DNA from: Vibrio ostreicida
GTDB taxonomy: Bacteria; Pseudomonadota; Gammaproteobacteria; Enterobacterales; Vibrionaceae
Reading direction: 5' to 3'
NCBI RefSeq assembly: GCF_013074385.2
Contig: NZ_JABEYA020000003.1
Location: 62,001-126,000 of the forward strand
Length of the DNA stretch: 64,000 nucleotides
The position numbers were made by a program, and so were the translations under genes. Each line of letters begins with the position of its first letter. The stretch's first letter is position 1. Below the pieces are notes generated by a model that was given only the letters and a program-made list of their open reading frames with translations, ran no database searches and was not told the DNA's origin. Of the stretch, positions 19,092 to 26,660 are shown one piece after another.

Positions 19092-19104
19092 TTGTACATT
19101 GTAC
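19092..19104. promoter_or_regulatory. Symmetric parS2-like palindrome at the parA2 start
   Basis: TGTACATTGTACA is a perfect palindrome around its central base. It differs from parS2 by one symmetric substitution in each arm (T to G, A to C). It lies just upstream of the chosen parA2 start and could be an autoregulatory operator for ParA2 or a weak ParB2 site. Assignment is inferred. Confidence 0.4.
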
Positions 19105-19284
19105 AGCATAAAATGGCTCACACAACAAAAAGGTGAACGAACATTTATAGATTAAAATCACATTAATAATATTAATGTTCGTCAATTCAATGATGTCAGT
19201 TGAAAATGTCTCAATATATCATTTAAAACCCTTTAGTTTCTCCACGGAAACGTAGACACAATTAAAGTGTTACGAGGTCACTTA

Positions 19285-19297
19285 TTTACAATGTAAA
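19285..19297. promoter_or_regulatory. parS2-type centromere site next to oriCII
   Basis: Perfect palindrome TTTACAATGTAAA, 18 bp before the 39-mer and upstream of parA2. It is the parS2 copy closest to the origin. Confidence 0.88.
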
Positions 19298-19314
19298 TAT
19301 CATCCCCTTTTGAA

Positions 19315-19353
19315 CGGAACGATTGTAGTCAACCGATATTTTACGGCCAGTGT
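19315..19353. repeat. 39-mer RctB regulatory site
   Basis: Begins CGGAACGAT and ends TTACGGCCAGTGT, 39 bp in total. The 29-mer before rctB has the same ends (CGGAACGAT and TTACGGCTAGTGT) but 10 bp less in the middle. In V. cholerae the 39-mers are inhibitory RctB sites and the rctB-promoter 29-mer is a 39-mer lacking 10 bp, which is exactly the relation seen here. Confidence 0.85.
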
Positions 19354-19458
19354 AATTTCGATACAGTAAAAATCGTCGAAAGAGGTTTACTGCTTAGAAA
19401 ACAGAGCTACAAATGAAATTTGAGTCGGATAACGATAAATAAACTAAGATTCGAAACG

Positions 19459-19862
19459 ATGATCAAGGAATTAACGTTGATCATGCTTTCACTAAAATAA
19501 TCCCTCAGTGGAAAGATGATCAAGGAAAAAAACCAATCTTTGGCTCAAGTTTACTAACCTAAGATAAGGATCGTTATTCGGATCAATGATCAAGCAACCA
19601 AAGCTACCGGAAGCATGTAAATACTCGGCTAAGTTACGATTGAATGCAGGTGGACTAAGTGATTCTAAGCACAACAACAAATTTGAGAACTTATTTGAGA
19701 TACACGACCGTTGCCGTATACAACCGAACTTTACCTTGATCATGCTTACAGGTTCAGTCACGACGTGTATTTAGCCCCCTTATTTGCTCAATCATGTCGA
19801 ATGGATTATCCACTGACGTTAAACGCCCGCTTTACGGCCAAAAAGAACACAACCTTGATCAT
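19459..19862. repeat. Scattered RctB iterons in the regulatory half of oriCII
   Basis: Iterons with the ATGATCA core occur at 19459 (ATGATCAAGGAA), 19516 (ATGATCAAGGAA) and 19586 (ATGATCAAGCAA). In the opposite orientation they occur at 19478 (TGATCATGCTTT), 19736 (TGATCATGCTTA) and 19856 (TGATCATTGTTT). Each holds a Dam site. They are irregularly spaced, unlike the minimal-origin array. In V. cholerae such sites titrate or regulate RctB (family knowledge). Confidence 0.85.
19806..19814 (+). promoter_or_regulatory. DnaA-box-like site (one mismatch)
   Basis: TTATCCACT, one base from the TTATCCACA consensus, in the regulatory half of oriCII. Confidence 0.5.
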
Positions 19863-19930
19863 TGTTTCGAACATTAATGACCAAAAATAGCGACAACCAT
19901 TGAGGTCTGCATTGCCGACAACGCCAGATC

Positions 19931-19939
19931 TGTGGATAA
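19931..19939 (-). promoter_or_regulatory. DnaA box
   Basis: TGTGGATAA, the exact complement of TTATCCACA, just before the iteron array. Confidence 0.75.
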
Positions 19940-19954
19940 AGTGTGAAGAGTTGA

Positions 19955-20080
19955 TGATCATGCTTCAGAGCTTCTGTTGATCATGTATTCGAGGCCACGT
20001 TGATCATCATTCTGAATGAATTTGATCATGCTTTCATAAGTTTGATGATCATGTTTCGGAGTTTACTATGATCATGCTTT
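19955..20080. repeat. Six phased 12-mer iterons of the minimal oriCII
   Basis: TGATCATGYTTY-like units start at 19955, 19978, 20001, 20023, 20046 and 20069, all in the same orientation. Their GATC sites are spaced 23, 23, 22, 23 and 23 bp, about two helical turns, so RctB monomers would bind one DNA face. Every core contains a Dam site; RctB is known to need methylated iterons. Confidence 0.93.
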
Positions 20081-20084
20081 CAGC

Positions 20085-20093
20085 TGTGGATAA
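20085..20093 (-). promoter_or_regulatory. DnaA box
   Basis: TGTGGATAA (complement of TTATCCACA), 4 bp after the iteron array and before the AT-rich region, the position expected for the DnaA box required at oriCII. Confidence 0.8.
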
Positions 20094-20240
20094 AATAACT
20101 AATTTAATTTCAAGTATTTAGGTTGAAATCACGAACTGGATCAATAGATCATATAATCAATTTAGATCATTTTAATCATAAGATCAGGGATTAAAGAAAC
20201 AGGAAAATTTTTCTTTATTTATCCTGATTTTTTCTTTACT
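20094..20240. other. AT-rich unwinding region with ATCA repeats
   Basis: About 150 bp of very AT-rich DNA. ATCA occurs seven times on the plus strand, at 20128, 20140, 20148, 20156, 20166, 20175 and 20183, the last six 8-10 bp apart. RctB is known to contact single-stranded ATCA-type repeats in the unwinding element of V. cholerae oriCII, so this is the likely melting site. Confidence 0.75.
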
Positions 20241-20244
20241 CTTT

Positions 20245-20273
20245 CGGAACGATAGTGGTATTACGGCTAGTGT
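20245..20273. promoter_or_regulatory. 29-mer RctB autoregulatory operator
   Basis: Begins CGGAACGAT, ends TTACGGCTAGTGT, 29 bp, ending 17 bp before the rctB ATG. It is the 39-mer with 10 central bp removed. In V. cholerae the 29-mer in this place mediates RctB autorepression. Confidence 0.85.
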
Positions 20274-20290
20274 GATATGGATCATAATAA

Positions 20291-22261
20291 ATGAGTTCAG
20301 AAGATAAGATATTGATCAAGGCTCCTCGGAGTCACAAAGATGGGCATATGTTCGAGGTATCAGAAATAGCAATCAGCTGGATCGAACAATATCAACATTT
20401 TAAAGGCGTGACTAAAAGCATTGTCGAACTTCTGAATCTAATATCACTCCAAGGCTTCAGTAGCAAAGACGGTTTTGTTTCCACCACAGAGTTAATTGAT
20501 GCTACAGACGGCCAGCTCACCCGAGCAGCGATACAACAGAGATTACGCGCTGCTGTCAATATTGGGTTGTTTCATCAAGTTCCAGTGCGGTTTGAAGAAG
20601 GCCTAGCTGGTAAAACCATGTTGCATCGTTTTGTTAACCCAAATCAATTGATCTCTGCGTTGGGTGCAACAAGCTTAATGACAGAATCCGTGAAACAAAA
20701 TGAGAGACAAAAACGGTCTAAAGCACTGGCTCAAACACACGTAAATAAACGATTACTCAATGAATATGGTTTAAATACACCCCCTGCAATGAAAGATGAA
20801 GCTGAACAGTTTGTCGTGTCTCCAACAAACTGGGCTGGTATTATTGATCAGGCTCTTGCCCCACCGCGAACACGTAAACAATATCAAAAGAGTATGGTTT
20901 CGATCTCAGGTACCAAGGCTGTGATCGAAACAAGATCGTCCAAAAATATCATGACAGTCGATGATCTGATGACCTTGTTTGCTTTGTTTACACTGACTGT
21001 GCAGTATCACGATCACCATCAACATCAATACCAGCTTGATGCAAAACAGGCCCCAAACAAAACACCGCTCTACATCACGGACATTCTCTCCCTTCGTGGC
21101 AAAAAAGACAGTGGACCTGCACGCGATGCCATTCGGGACAGTATTGATCGTATTGAGTTTACGGATTTTCAGCTTCATGAATTAACGGGACGTTGGTTAA
21201 GTGAAAATATGCCAGAAGGATTTAAAAGTGATCGTTTCCGGTTTATCGCTCGCACCATAACGGCTTCAGAGGAGGCGCCTACGGAAGGGGCCGATGGTGA
21301 AATACGTATCAAACCCAATCTGTACATATTGGTTTGGGAACCTTCGTTTTACGAGGAACTCCTCACTCGAGACTATTTCTTTTTGTTCCCACCGGAGATC
21401 CTCAGACAGCATACATTGGTCTTTCAGCTTTACAGCTATTTTCGTAGTCGTATGTCACGCCGACATACAGATACAATGCTATTAAGTGCATTGAATCAAA
21501 AACTCGCCAGAAACATTGAGTGGCGACGTTTCTCAATGGATCTGATCCGAGAGCTGAAAAAACTGTCCGACGGAAAAGACAGTGAAGCGCCTCTCCTTGT
21601 CAACTTATGGGGTTATCACCTAACGATCTCCGAGTTGTCTGACGGCACAAAGATCAAAGATTATCAATTCGATATTAAATGCGACGCCGAAGAAGTGTTG
21701 CGTTACTCACGAGCCCGCACCACAAATGCGGGTAAACGCAATATGGCTCCGACGTTACCCAACCCATTACGAAACGAAATGGTCACGAGACAACAACTCG
21801 ATGAAATGTCGCAAATTATTGATGGAGAGTTTGAACCCATTCAACGTAAAGAGCGTTCTCCGAAAGGAAAATTGGGCCGCCGCGTGAAGCTAAGAAAACA
21901 CTTGGTCGAAATCAATGCTGACGAAATTACCATAACGTTATCGAAATATACCTCACCAGAAGCCCTAGAGCGCTCTATTACGGCTCTAGCAGCAATGACA
22001 GGGCATTCACATAACTCAATTCAAGAAGAGTGTCAGGAGCTCATAGAGAAGCTTGACTTCCTCAGAATTGGAGAAGAAATCCTTCCCTACGAAACGCTGA
22101 GCAAACTGATAGAGTTATATAATGCGCAAAGTGATAACAAACACCTCTCGATTGAGCGTCTTATTGCTGGCCTTGCTGTGAGGCGTAAGGTGTGTAAACA
22201 GGTCCATGCGGGGCATTTGGACGAAAGTGTTTTCAGAGTTTTGGATGAAGTTGCAGTGTAA
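20291..22261 (+). CDS. rctB: RctB, initiator of chromosome 2 replication
   Basis: 656 residues, near the 658 of V. cholerae RctB, and almost collinear with it from memory (for example FTDFQLHELTGRWLSENMPE, KNIMTVDDLMTLFALFTL). RctB has an N-terminal DNA-binding part, two central winged-helix/Rep-like domains that bind 12-mer and 39-mer sites, and a C-terminal oligomerisation/regulatory domain. It opens oriCII and recruits helicase; remodelling at the chromosome 1 crtS site triggers firing. The promoter carries the 29-mer operator. No clear Shine-Dalgarno precedes the ATG. A strong terminator follows at 22449. It lies divergent from parA2 across the origin. Confidence 0.97.
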   Translation: MSSEDKILIKAPRSHKDGHMFEVSEIAISWIEQYQHFKGVTKSIVELLNLISLQGFSSKDGFVSTTELIDATDGQLTRAAIQQRLRAAVNIGLFHQVPVRFEEGLAGKTMLHRFVNPNQLISALGATSLMTESVKQNERQKRSKALAQTHVNKRLLNEYGLNTPPAMKDEAEQFVVSPTNWAGIIDQALAPPRTRKQYQKSMVSISGTKAVIETRSSKNIMTVDDLMTLFALFTLTVQYHDHHQHQYQLDAKQAPNKTPLYITDILSLRGKKDSGPARDAIRDSIDRIEFTDFQLHELTGRWLSENMPEGFKSDRFRFIARTITASEEAPTEGADGEIRIKPNLYILVWEPSFYEELLTRDYFFLFPPEILRQHTLVFQLYSYFRSRMSRRHTDTMLLSALNQKLARNIEWRRFSMDLIRELKKLSDGKDSEAPLLVNLWGYHLTISELSDGTKIKDYQFDIKCDAEEVLRYSRARTTNAGKRNMAPTLPNPLRNEMVTRQQLDEMSQIIDGEFEPIQRKERSPKGKLGRRVKLRKHLVEINADEITITLSKYTSPEALERSITALAAMTGHSHNSIQEECQELIEKLDFLRIGEEILPYETLSKLIELYNAQSDNKHLSIERLIAGLAVRRKVCKQVHAGHLDESVFRVLDEVAV

Positions 22262-22390
22262 TCGTCCGAGATCAACAACCAAAACAACACACCTACGACA
22301 TTCCCCTGACATCGGACTGACATAGGCTAGGAGACCAATCGCTATTCTTGATCACGAATAGACAACCTTTTGTCCTTTCGCAAAGATCAA

Positions 22391-22406
22391 GGGATAACCT
22401 TATCCC
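22391..22406. repeat. Short perfect inverted repeat after rctB
   Basis: GGGATAA-CC-TTATCCC, 7-bp arms with a 2-bp spacer, between the rctB stop and its terminator, next to a GATCAA. No known function; possibly a protein site. Confidence 0.35.
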
Positions 22407-22448
22407 TATAGATTGGCTCATATTGTTACATTCATTCTGAATATTTTG

Positions 22449-22475
22449 GCGAGTTCTCTGAACTCGCTTTTTTTT
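22449..22475 (+). terminator. rctB terminator
   Basis: GCGAGTTC, loop TCT, GAACTCGC, followed by eight T. A strong intrinsic terminator, 188 bp after the rctB stop. Confidence 0.93.
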
Positions 22476-22502
22476 ATTTGAAATTTGGCTTTCAGCGGAT
22501 CA

Positions 22503-22514
22503 ATGATCAAGGAA
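22503..22514 (+). repeat. Isolated RctB iteron downstream of rctB
   Basis: ATGATCAAGGAA, identical over 12 bp to the origin iterons at 19459 and 19516, in the gap after the rctB terminator. It could titrate RctB or act in handcuffing. Confidence 0.6.
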
Positions 22515-22559
22515 GTAAACAGCCTGTTATCGCTGCTTCAGTGACAGAGGATGTATCGT

Positions 22560-23924
22560 CTAGGCGTAGGTGACTCTATTGCTGCAATTATGGTCAAGCT
22601 GGTGAACTTGATTGAAAAGTTGAATGACAGCACGCTTGGCTTGCATAAAAGCGACGTCAATCATGCCATGGTCCTGTTTTGCCGACGTCAAATCGGCTTC
22701 AAGTTTTTTACCGGCTTGAGATAACACATCGTTGATCATGGCATCGTGCTGTTCGAACTCATCGATGAGTTTATGAAAAGGGTAGTGTTTTTTGGCAATA
22801 TCCGACCGGTCTGAAACAACATAGTTGCGGACAAACGTTTCACCCAAAGATTCGCCCTGACGATTAAACAGGTACTTAATATCATTTAATTGATAGGGTT
22901 CAAATTGTTGATCGTATTTGAGTCTACCGAAATCAATGACTTTTAGAAAAATCTCACCAGTATCTTTGACTTTGTGAAGGAGCAAATTATTCATATGAAG
23001 ATCGCGGTGAGCGACTTGGTTGTTGTACATGACTTTGGATATTTCCAGTAATTGCAGCGCGACATTTTGCGCTTCATGACGACTAAGATCATGGATCGCG
23101 CCAAGAAGCTCCTGACTGATCACCTGACTTTTGTCAAACACATCAAATTCGGCATAGGTATAACTAGGATCGACGCCTTTAGGCGGCTCAATGGTGCGCT
23201 GGGTTGAGATGTAGTAGTTCAAATCTGGCTTGTTACTCGCATAATGAGCCAACGCATTTTCTCGAATAAAGTCTTCTCTACCGACTTGAGTATCGGCTCT
23301 CAATGTTCCTGTTGCTGGATTGACCTTTTTGTTGACTCCGCCCAGTGTGAACGACTGGTCGGTTAACCTATCACGTTCTTTAGGATCAGGGACGACTTTG
23401 TAGTGATTGATCGTTGTTGCGGGTTTAGTGAGAGTGTGGCCAAAATGTTCCTCATTCGTACAGCCGAGACACGCATTGATTGCGTCACGAGTTACTTCGT
23501 CGACCTTTTCCTGTTTGATGGCTTCTTCTGCAACCAGATAGCGGACGGTGTAAAGCAATTGACCCTTGTTATCTCTTTCGGTTGTCGGTTCTGTCTGCAC
23601 GGTGAACAAGGCGTGATTATTTCGATGCGCCATCGCTGAAAGTAAACTGAATCGGTGGAACGTTTCTGTTGGTGATTGTTTCGCCTCGTCTGGTTTGTGA
23701 ATCATGTCGTAAAGAGATTGGAAGACTTTTTGTTTGAACTCAGGCTTAAACAAATCATCGGTCTGTGCGTGAAGCAACGATGCGATCTTTGATCGAAATG
23801 AGGTTGAAGTGGCGAGGTTTTGGTCATCGCCAAGCAGTTTTCTGACACGATCTGACGTCAATGAAACGCTATCATTTGACAATGGCTTTGTATGAGCGTT
23901 GCTCGACAAGATCACTTTATCCAT
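22560..23924 (-). CDS. Protein-kinase-fold protein of unknown role
   Basis: 454 residues from the ATG at 23924 (MDKVILSS). An upstream in-frame ATG at 24047 adds a 41-residue stretch that does not look like protein and is probably not translated. The C-terminal half carries VAHRDLHMNNLLLH (HRD at 306-308 with the downstream Asn) and VIDFGR (DFG at 331-333), the catalytic and metal-binding motifs of the protein kinase fold. The N-terminal 200 residues have no clear glycine-rich loop and no domain I recognise; a Cys pair, CLGC, is at about 152-155. No signal peptide. It reads toward rctB and is separated from it by a terminator. It could be a Ser/Thr kinase, a small-molecule kinase or an effector-like protein. 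Confidence 0.7.
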   Translation of the reverse strand: MDKVILSSNAHTKPLSNDSVSLTSDRVRKLLGDDQNLATSTSFRSKIASLLHAQTDDLFKPEFKQKVFQSLYDMIHKPDEAKQSPTETFHRFSLLSAMAHRNNHALFTVQTEPTTERDNKGQLLYTVRYLVAEEAIKQEKVDEVTRDAINACLGCTNEEHFGHTLTKPATTINHYKVVPDPKERDRLTDQSFTLGGVNKKVNPATGTLRADTQVGREDFIRENALAHYASNKPDLNYYISTQRTIEPPKGVDPSYTYAEFDVFDKSQVISQELLGAIHDLSRHEAQNVALQLLEISKVMYNNQVAHRDLHMNNLLLHKVKDTGEIFLKVIDFGRLKYDQQFEPYQLNDIKYLFNRQGESLGETFVRNYVVSDRSDIAKKHYPFHKLIDEFEQHDAMINDVLSQAGKKLEADLTSAKQDHGMIDVAFMQAKRAVIQLFNQVHQLDHNCSNRVTYA

Positions 23925-24286
23925 GGAAATAAGCACGGTCACACGGTGGCTCCTACTGTGAGGGCATAAGAATGAGAGGTCAGTATACGAACACTGAGAG
24001 GGCAACAAAATCAGGTCAAACCCTCTGATAGAGCATAATACGACCAATATGCTCTGAGAAAGCCCGTGACAGCGATTGAATGGGTAACAAAATACACCAC
24101 ACTGTTATCTCATTTTCAGGTCAATCAACGTTGGCTTCACCAAGGGTGCGGGTTAGTGATAAAAATTGGGATCACCGTGATTGAATTATTCGCGCAATCA
24201 CAATATCGAGCTAAAATTCTTAGCAGGGCGACCCGAAGTTTGTTGATAGTGAGTTGACCCTGAGGATGGTGTGCTCGGAGGTGACA
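23925..24286. other. Intergenic region, no gene seen
   Basis: 362 bp between the divergent kinase-like gene and a small ORF. It should hold both promoters. I see no repeat, terminator or convincing RNA here, and the short ORFs in it lack good start context. Confidence 0.5.
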
Positions 24287-24487
24287 ATGTCCATCAATTC
24301 TATTGACCATGATGAAATGTCTGAAATCACAGACAAATGGGACTACGCGGATGAAGTAGAATCACACAAACCAACCAACAACGTGAAATCAGCGGAGGCT
24401 CGCCGTCGTATTGAGACATTAAAAGAGATACGTGAAAGCGGCCTGACGATAGAAGAAGCGAAGGAGCTTGGTATATTGGATTCTTAA
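24287..24487 (+). CDS. Small acidic hypothetical protein
   Basis: 66 residues starting MSINSIDHDEMSE. The ATG at 24287 has a GGAGG 6 nt upstream; an ATG at 24254 would add 11 residues but lacks such a site. The N-terminal half is acidic, and the C-terminal half is helical and charged (SAEARRRIETLKEIRES). I do not recognise a family with confidence. No cysteine, signal peptide or membrane segment. It is followed by its own strong terminator, so it is probably monocistronic. The very good ribosome-binding site and the terminator argue for a real gene. Confidence 0.7.
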   Translation: MSINSIDHDEMSEITDKWDYADEVESHKPTNNVKSAEARRRIETLKEIRESGLTIEEAKELGILDS

Positions 24488-24506
24488 TCCCAATGACTTT
24501 TTATCA

Positions 24507-24541
24507 AAAGGGTGGCGATAGGTGTCACCCTTTCGTTTTTT
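24507..24541 (+). terminator. Terminator after the 66-residue ORF
   Basis: AAAGGGTG and CACCCTTT, 8-bp arms around an 11-nt loop, then CGTTTTTTG. Confidence 0.88.
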
Positions 24542-24630
24542 GTTGGTGCACCGCTTAAGGTTTACTTGCCTAACCTATCCTGCAATGTGTTATATTCTCT
24601 TCCCATATTTTACAGATACTGAACACGAGT

Positions 24631-24840
24631 ATGTCGATTAACTTGTCTAGACTGGCTGCAAACGAGAAAAATAAAATTGAGCTTGATAAGCGAGCGTCCT
24701 TTCTCGTATGGAAACTGCGTGAAGCAAAAACGGGCCCAGATGAAATTGAGCAACAGGCGGCCAAGATCAACGATGACGGTGAACGTACTCTCTTTCTTGA
24801 ATCTGTAGCTAAATATAAGCGAGTAATGGGCGTCGCCTGA
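24631..24840 (+). CDS. Small hypothetical protein (possibly DUF3283-like)
   Basis: 69 residues, MSINLSRLAANEKNKIE..., charged and helical with no signal peptide or Cys. It resembles short Vibrio proteins that I recall under DUF3283, but I cannot confirm that. It lies directly upstream of the yebC-family gene (93 bp gap, same strand), where V. cholerae also has a small hypothetical gene. The upstream ribosome-binding site is modest. Function unknown. Confidence 0.65.
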   Translation: MSINLSRLAANEKNKIELDKRASFLVWKLREAKTGPDEIEQQAAKINDDGERTLFLESVAKYKRVMGVA

Positions 24841-24933
24841 TGCGTCGTTTGTCTCTGCAAAGTGAGAAATTGAAATACGCTCGCTTTTTTTCTAAAATCC
24901 TTCGCGTTAAATTGAATTAGAGAGAACATCCCG

Positions 24934-25653
24934 ATGGGAAGAAGTTTTGAAGTGCGCAAAGCCTCTATGGCGAAAACTGCAGGCGCAAAAATAAAAGTTT
25001 ATTCCAAATACGGTAAAGAAATTTACATGTGTGCCAAAAACGGTGGCGGCGATCCAGACATGAACTTGTCTTTGAAACACCTGATTGCAAAAGCCAAAAA
25101 GGATCAGGTTCCAGCGCACGTTATTGAAAAAGCCCTTGATAAAGCAACGGGGGGTGGTGGTGAAGATTACCAACCTGCGCGGTATGAAGGATTTGGTCCT
25201 GGTGGTGCAAGCGTGATTGTGGATTGTCTGACTGACAACGGTAACCGCACTTATCAGGATGTCCGCCAATGTTTCGTCAAGACGGGCGCCAAAATTGGCG
25301 GTCCGGGCACTGTTGCGCATATGTTTGACCATCAGGCCGTCTTCCAGTTTAAAGGTGAAGACGAAGAAACAGTGCTCGAAGCGCTAATGATGGAAGATGT
25401 CGACGTCACCGATATTGAACTCGAGGAAGGGGTCATTACGGTATTCGCTCCCCATACCGAATTCTTTAAGACAAAGACTGCATTAAATGGCACTTATCCC
25501 GATCTGGCTCTGGATGTGGAAGAAATCACATTTGTGCCTCAAACGCATACCGAAGTCTCTGGTGACGATGTGGAGAAATTCCAGAAATTTCTAGATATGC
25601 TCGATGATTGTGACGACGTTCAGCAGGTATATCATAACGCTGAAGTCTCATAA
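24934..25653 (+). CDS. YebC/PmpR (TACO1)-family protein
   Basis: 239 residues, normal length. Family features: an N-terminal basic segment ([20 protein letters not shown]), [20 protein letters not shown], and the conserved [20 protein letters not shown]. The family was long described as transcriptional regulators and is now linked to translation of difficult (polyproline-like) stretches, as in mitochondrial TACO1. This is the chromosome 2 paralogue conserved near rctB in Vibrio. A GAGAG-type ribosome-binding site precedes the ATG, and a clear terminator follows at 25674. Confidence 0.92.
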   Translation: MGRSFEVRKASMAKTAGAKIKVYSKYGKEIYMCAKNGGGDPDMNLSLKHLIAKAKKDQVPAHVIEKALDKATGGGGEDYQPARYEGFGPGGASVIVDCLTDNGNRTYQDVRQCFVKTGAKIGGPGTVAHMFDHQAVFQFKGEDEETVLEALMMEDVDVTDIELEEGVITVFAPHTEFFKTKTALNGTYPDLALDVEEITFVPQTHTEVSGDDVEKFQKFLDMLDDCDDVQQVYHNAEVS

Positions 25654-25673
25654 GACGAGACACGAAATGAACA

Positions 25674-25699
25674 AGCCGAGCACCATGCTCGGCTTTTTT
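25674..25699 (+). terminator. Terminator of the yebC-family gene
   Basis: AGCCGAGC, loop ACCAT, GCTCGGCT, then T run. Confidence 0.93.
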
Positions 25700-25854
25700 G
25701 TTGTCGGAAGATAGTGCTGAGCCCTTCCCATATACTTGAGCGGAATCAGTACGTGCTTTCATCGTTGACAAGTTTGTCTTTTTTAGTCAAATTGAACCAA
25801 CTAATACATTGATATTATTATATTAATTATTTTTTTGATGGAGAGCTAACCATG

Positions 25855-25867
25855 TTTACAGTGTAAA
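25855..25867. promoter_or_regulatory. parS2-type centromere site
   Basis: Perfect palindrome TTTACAGTGTAAA, 36 bp upstream of the SDR gene start. Promoter occupancy by ParB2 is possible here. Confidence 0.85.
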
Positions 25868-25903
25868 GTTGGTGAAAGATTAAAGCTAATTTGAGGAGGT
25901 TGT

Positions 25904-26635
25904 GTGAACAAGGTCGTGATTGTGACAGGCGCGGGGCGGGGTATTGGTGCGGCAACGGCTAAGCTGCTCGCTTCAAAAGGGTATTCGGTTTGTGTCAACT
26001 ATCTCAAAAATCATCAAAGCGCAGAGCAAGTGGTGGACCACATTCGCCACGCAGGAGGGGAAGCGTTTGCCTGTCAAGCCAATGTGTCCGAAGAGAAGGA
26101 TGTTGCCAAACTCTTTTTAGAGGTGAATCAGCGATATGGTAAAGCGACGCATTTGGTTAATAACGCGGGCATTCTGTTCGGTCAATCCAAACTGAGCGAT
26201 ATGGAGGTCGATCGATTCAGGAGGATCATGGAGGCGAATGTACTGAGTTGTTTTCTCTGTTGTAAAGCTTTTATCAATCAGAACGACGTTCAGGGCGCTA
26301 TTGTTAATGTTTCTTCTGCTGCTTCGCGGACAGGAGCGCCATTTGAATACGTTGATTATGCGGCTTCAAAGGGAGCAATGGACTCGTTGACTAAAGGCCT
26401 GTCTCTTGAGCTAGCGTCACAAGGTATTCGGGTCAATGGTGTTCGTCCAGGATGCATCTACACAGAAATACATGCTGATGGCGGAGAACCAGAACGAGTC
26501 GACAGGCTGGCACCGCAAATTCCACTAGGACGTGGAGGGACGGCGTTAGAAGTTGCGCAGTCCATCACATGGTTGCTTTCTGATGACGCGTCATATGTGA
26601 CGGGGTCTATCTTGGACATTGCTGGGGGCAGATAA
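25904..26635 (+). CDS. Short-chain dehydrogenase/reductase (SDR)
   Basis: 243 residues, classical SDR. Cofactor loop TGAGRGIG (8-15), NNAG (86-89), catalytic Ser in VNVSSAAS and YAASK (Y152, K156), with the C-terminal TGSILDIAGGR. Residue N32 in the VNYLKN segment, without an acidic residue at the second strand end, fits NADP(H) preference. It starts with GTG behind a strong GAGGAGG. It is convergent with the ChrR-like cupin gene. Substrate unknown; the FabG-like architecture is common to sugar, glucose and 3-oxoacyl reductases. Confidence 0.93.
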   Translation: MNKVVIVTGAGRGIGAATAKLLASKGYSVCVNYLKNHQSAEQVVDHIRHAGGEAFACQANVSEEKDVAKLFLEVNQRYGKATHLVNNAGILFGQSKLSDMEVDRFRRIMEANVLSCFLCCKAFINQNDVQGAIVNVSSAASRTGAPFEYVDYAASKGAMDSLTKGLSLELASQGIRVNGVRPGCIYTEIHADGGEPERVDRLAPQIPLGRGGTALEVAQSITWLLSDDASYVTGSILDIAGGR

Positions 26636-26660
26636 ACCCTGTCAAACAAAATACAACGCT

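Larger units (their letters stand above)
19067..20290. other. oriCII: oriCII, origin of replication of chromosome 2
   Basis: Non-coding 1.2 kb between parA2 and rctB, dense in GATC (Dam) sites. From left to right: palindrome at the parA2 start, parS2 site (19285), 39-mer (19315), scattered iterons (19459, 19478, 19516, 19586, 19736, 19856), a DnaA-box-like site (19806) and a perfect DnaA box (19931). Then come the array of six phased iterons (19955-20080), a second DnaA box (20085), an AT-rich stretch with ATCA repeats (20128-20186), and a 29-mer over the rctB promoter (20245). The arrangement equals the V. cholerae oriCII, with a regulatory (inc/rctA) part on the left and a minimal origin on the right (family knowledge). 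Confidence 0.95.

Noticed and set aside
19492..19761. 89-codon minus-strand reading frame in oriCII
   Set aside because: It runs through iterons, has no ribosome-binding site and no protein-like composition; this part of the origin is non-coding control DNA.
19831..19840. TTTACGGCCA as part of a second 39-mer
   Set aside because: The left element GGAACGAT is missing at the expected distance and AGTGT does not follow.
20987..21000. TTTACACTGACTG in rctB as a parS2 site
   Set aside because: Only the left half matches; the right arm is not TGTAAA.
22732..22741. TTGATCAT inside the kinase-like gene as an iteron
   Set aside because: Only the common core matches, and it lies in coding sequence without neighbours.
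24066..24257. 63-codon frame upstream of the small acidic protein
   Set aside because: No Shine-Dalgarno and unlikely amino-acid composition.
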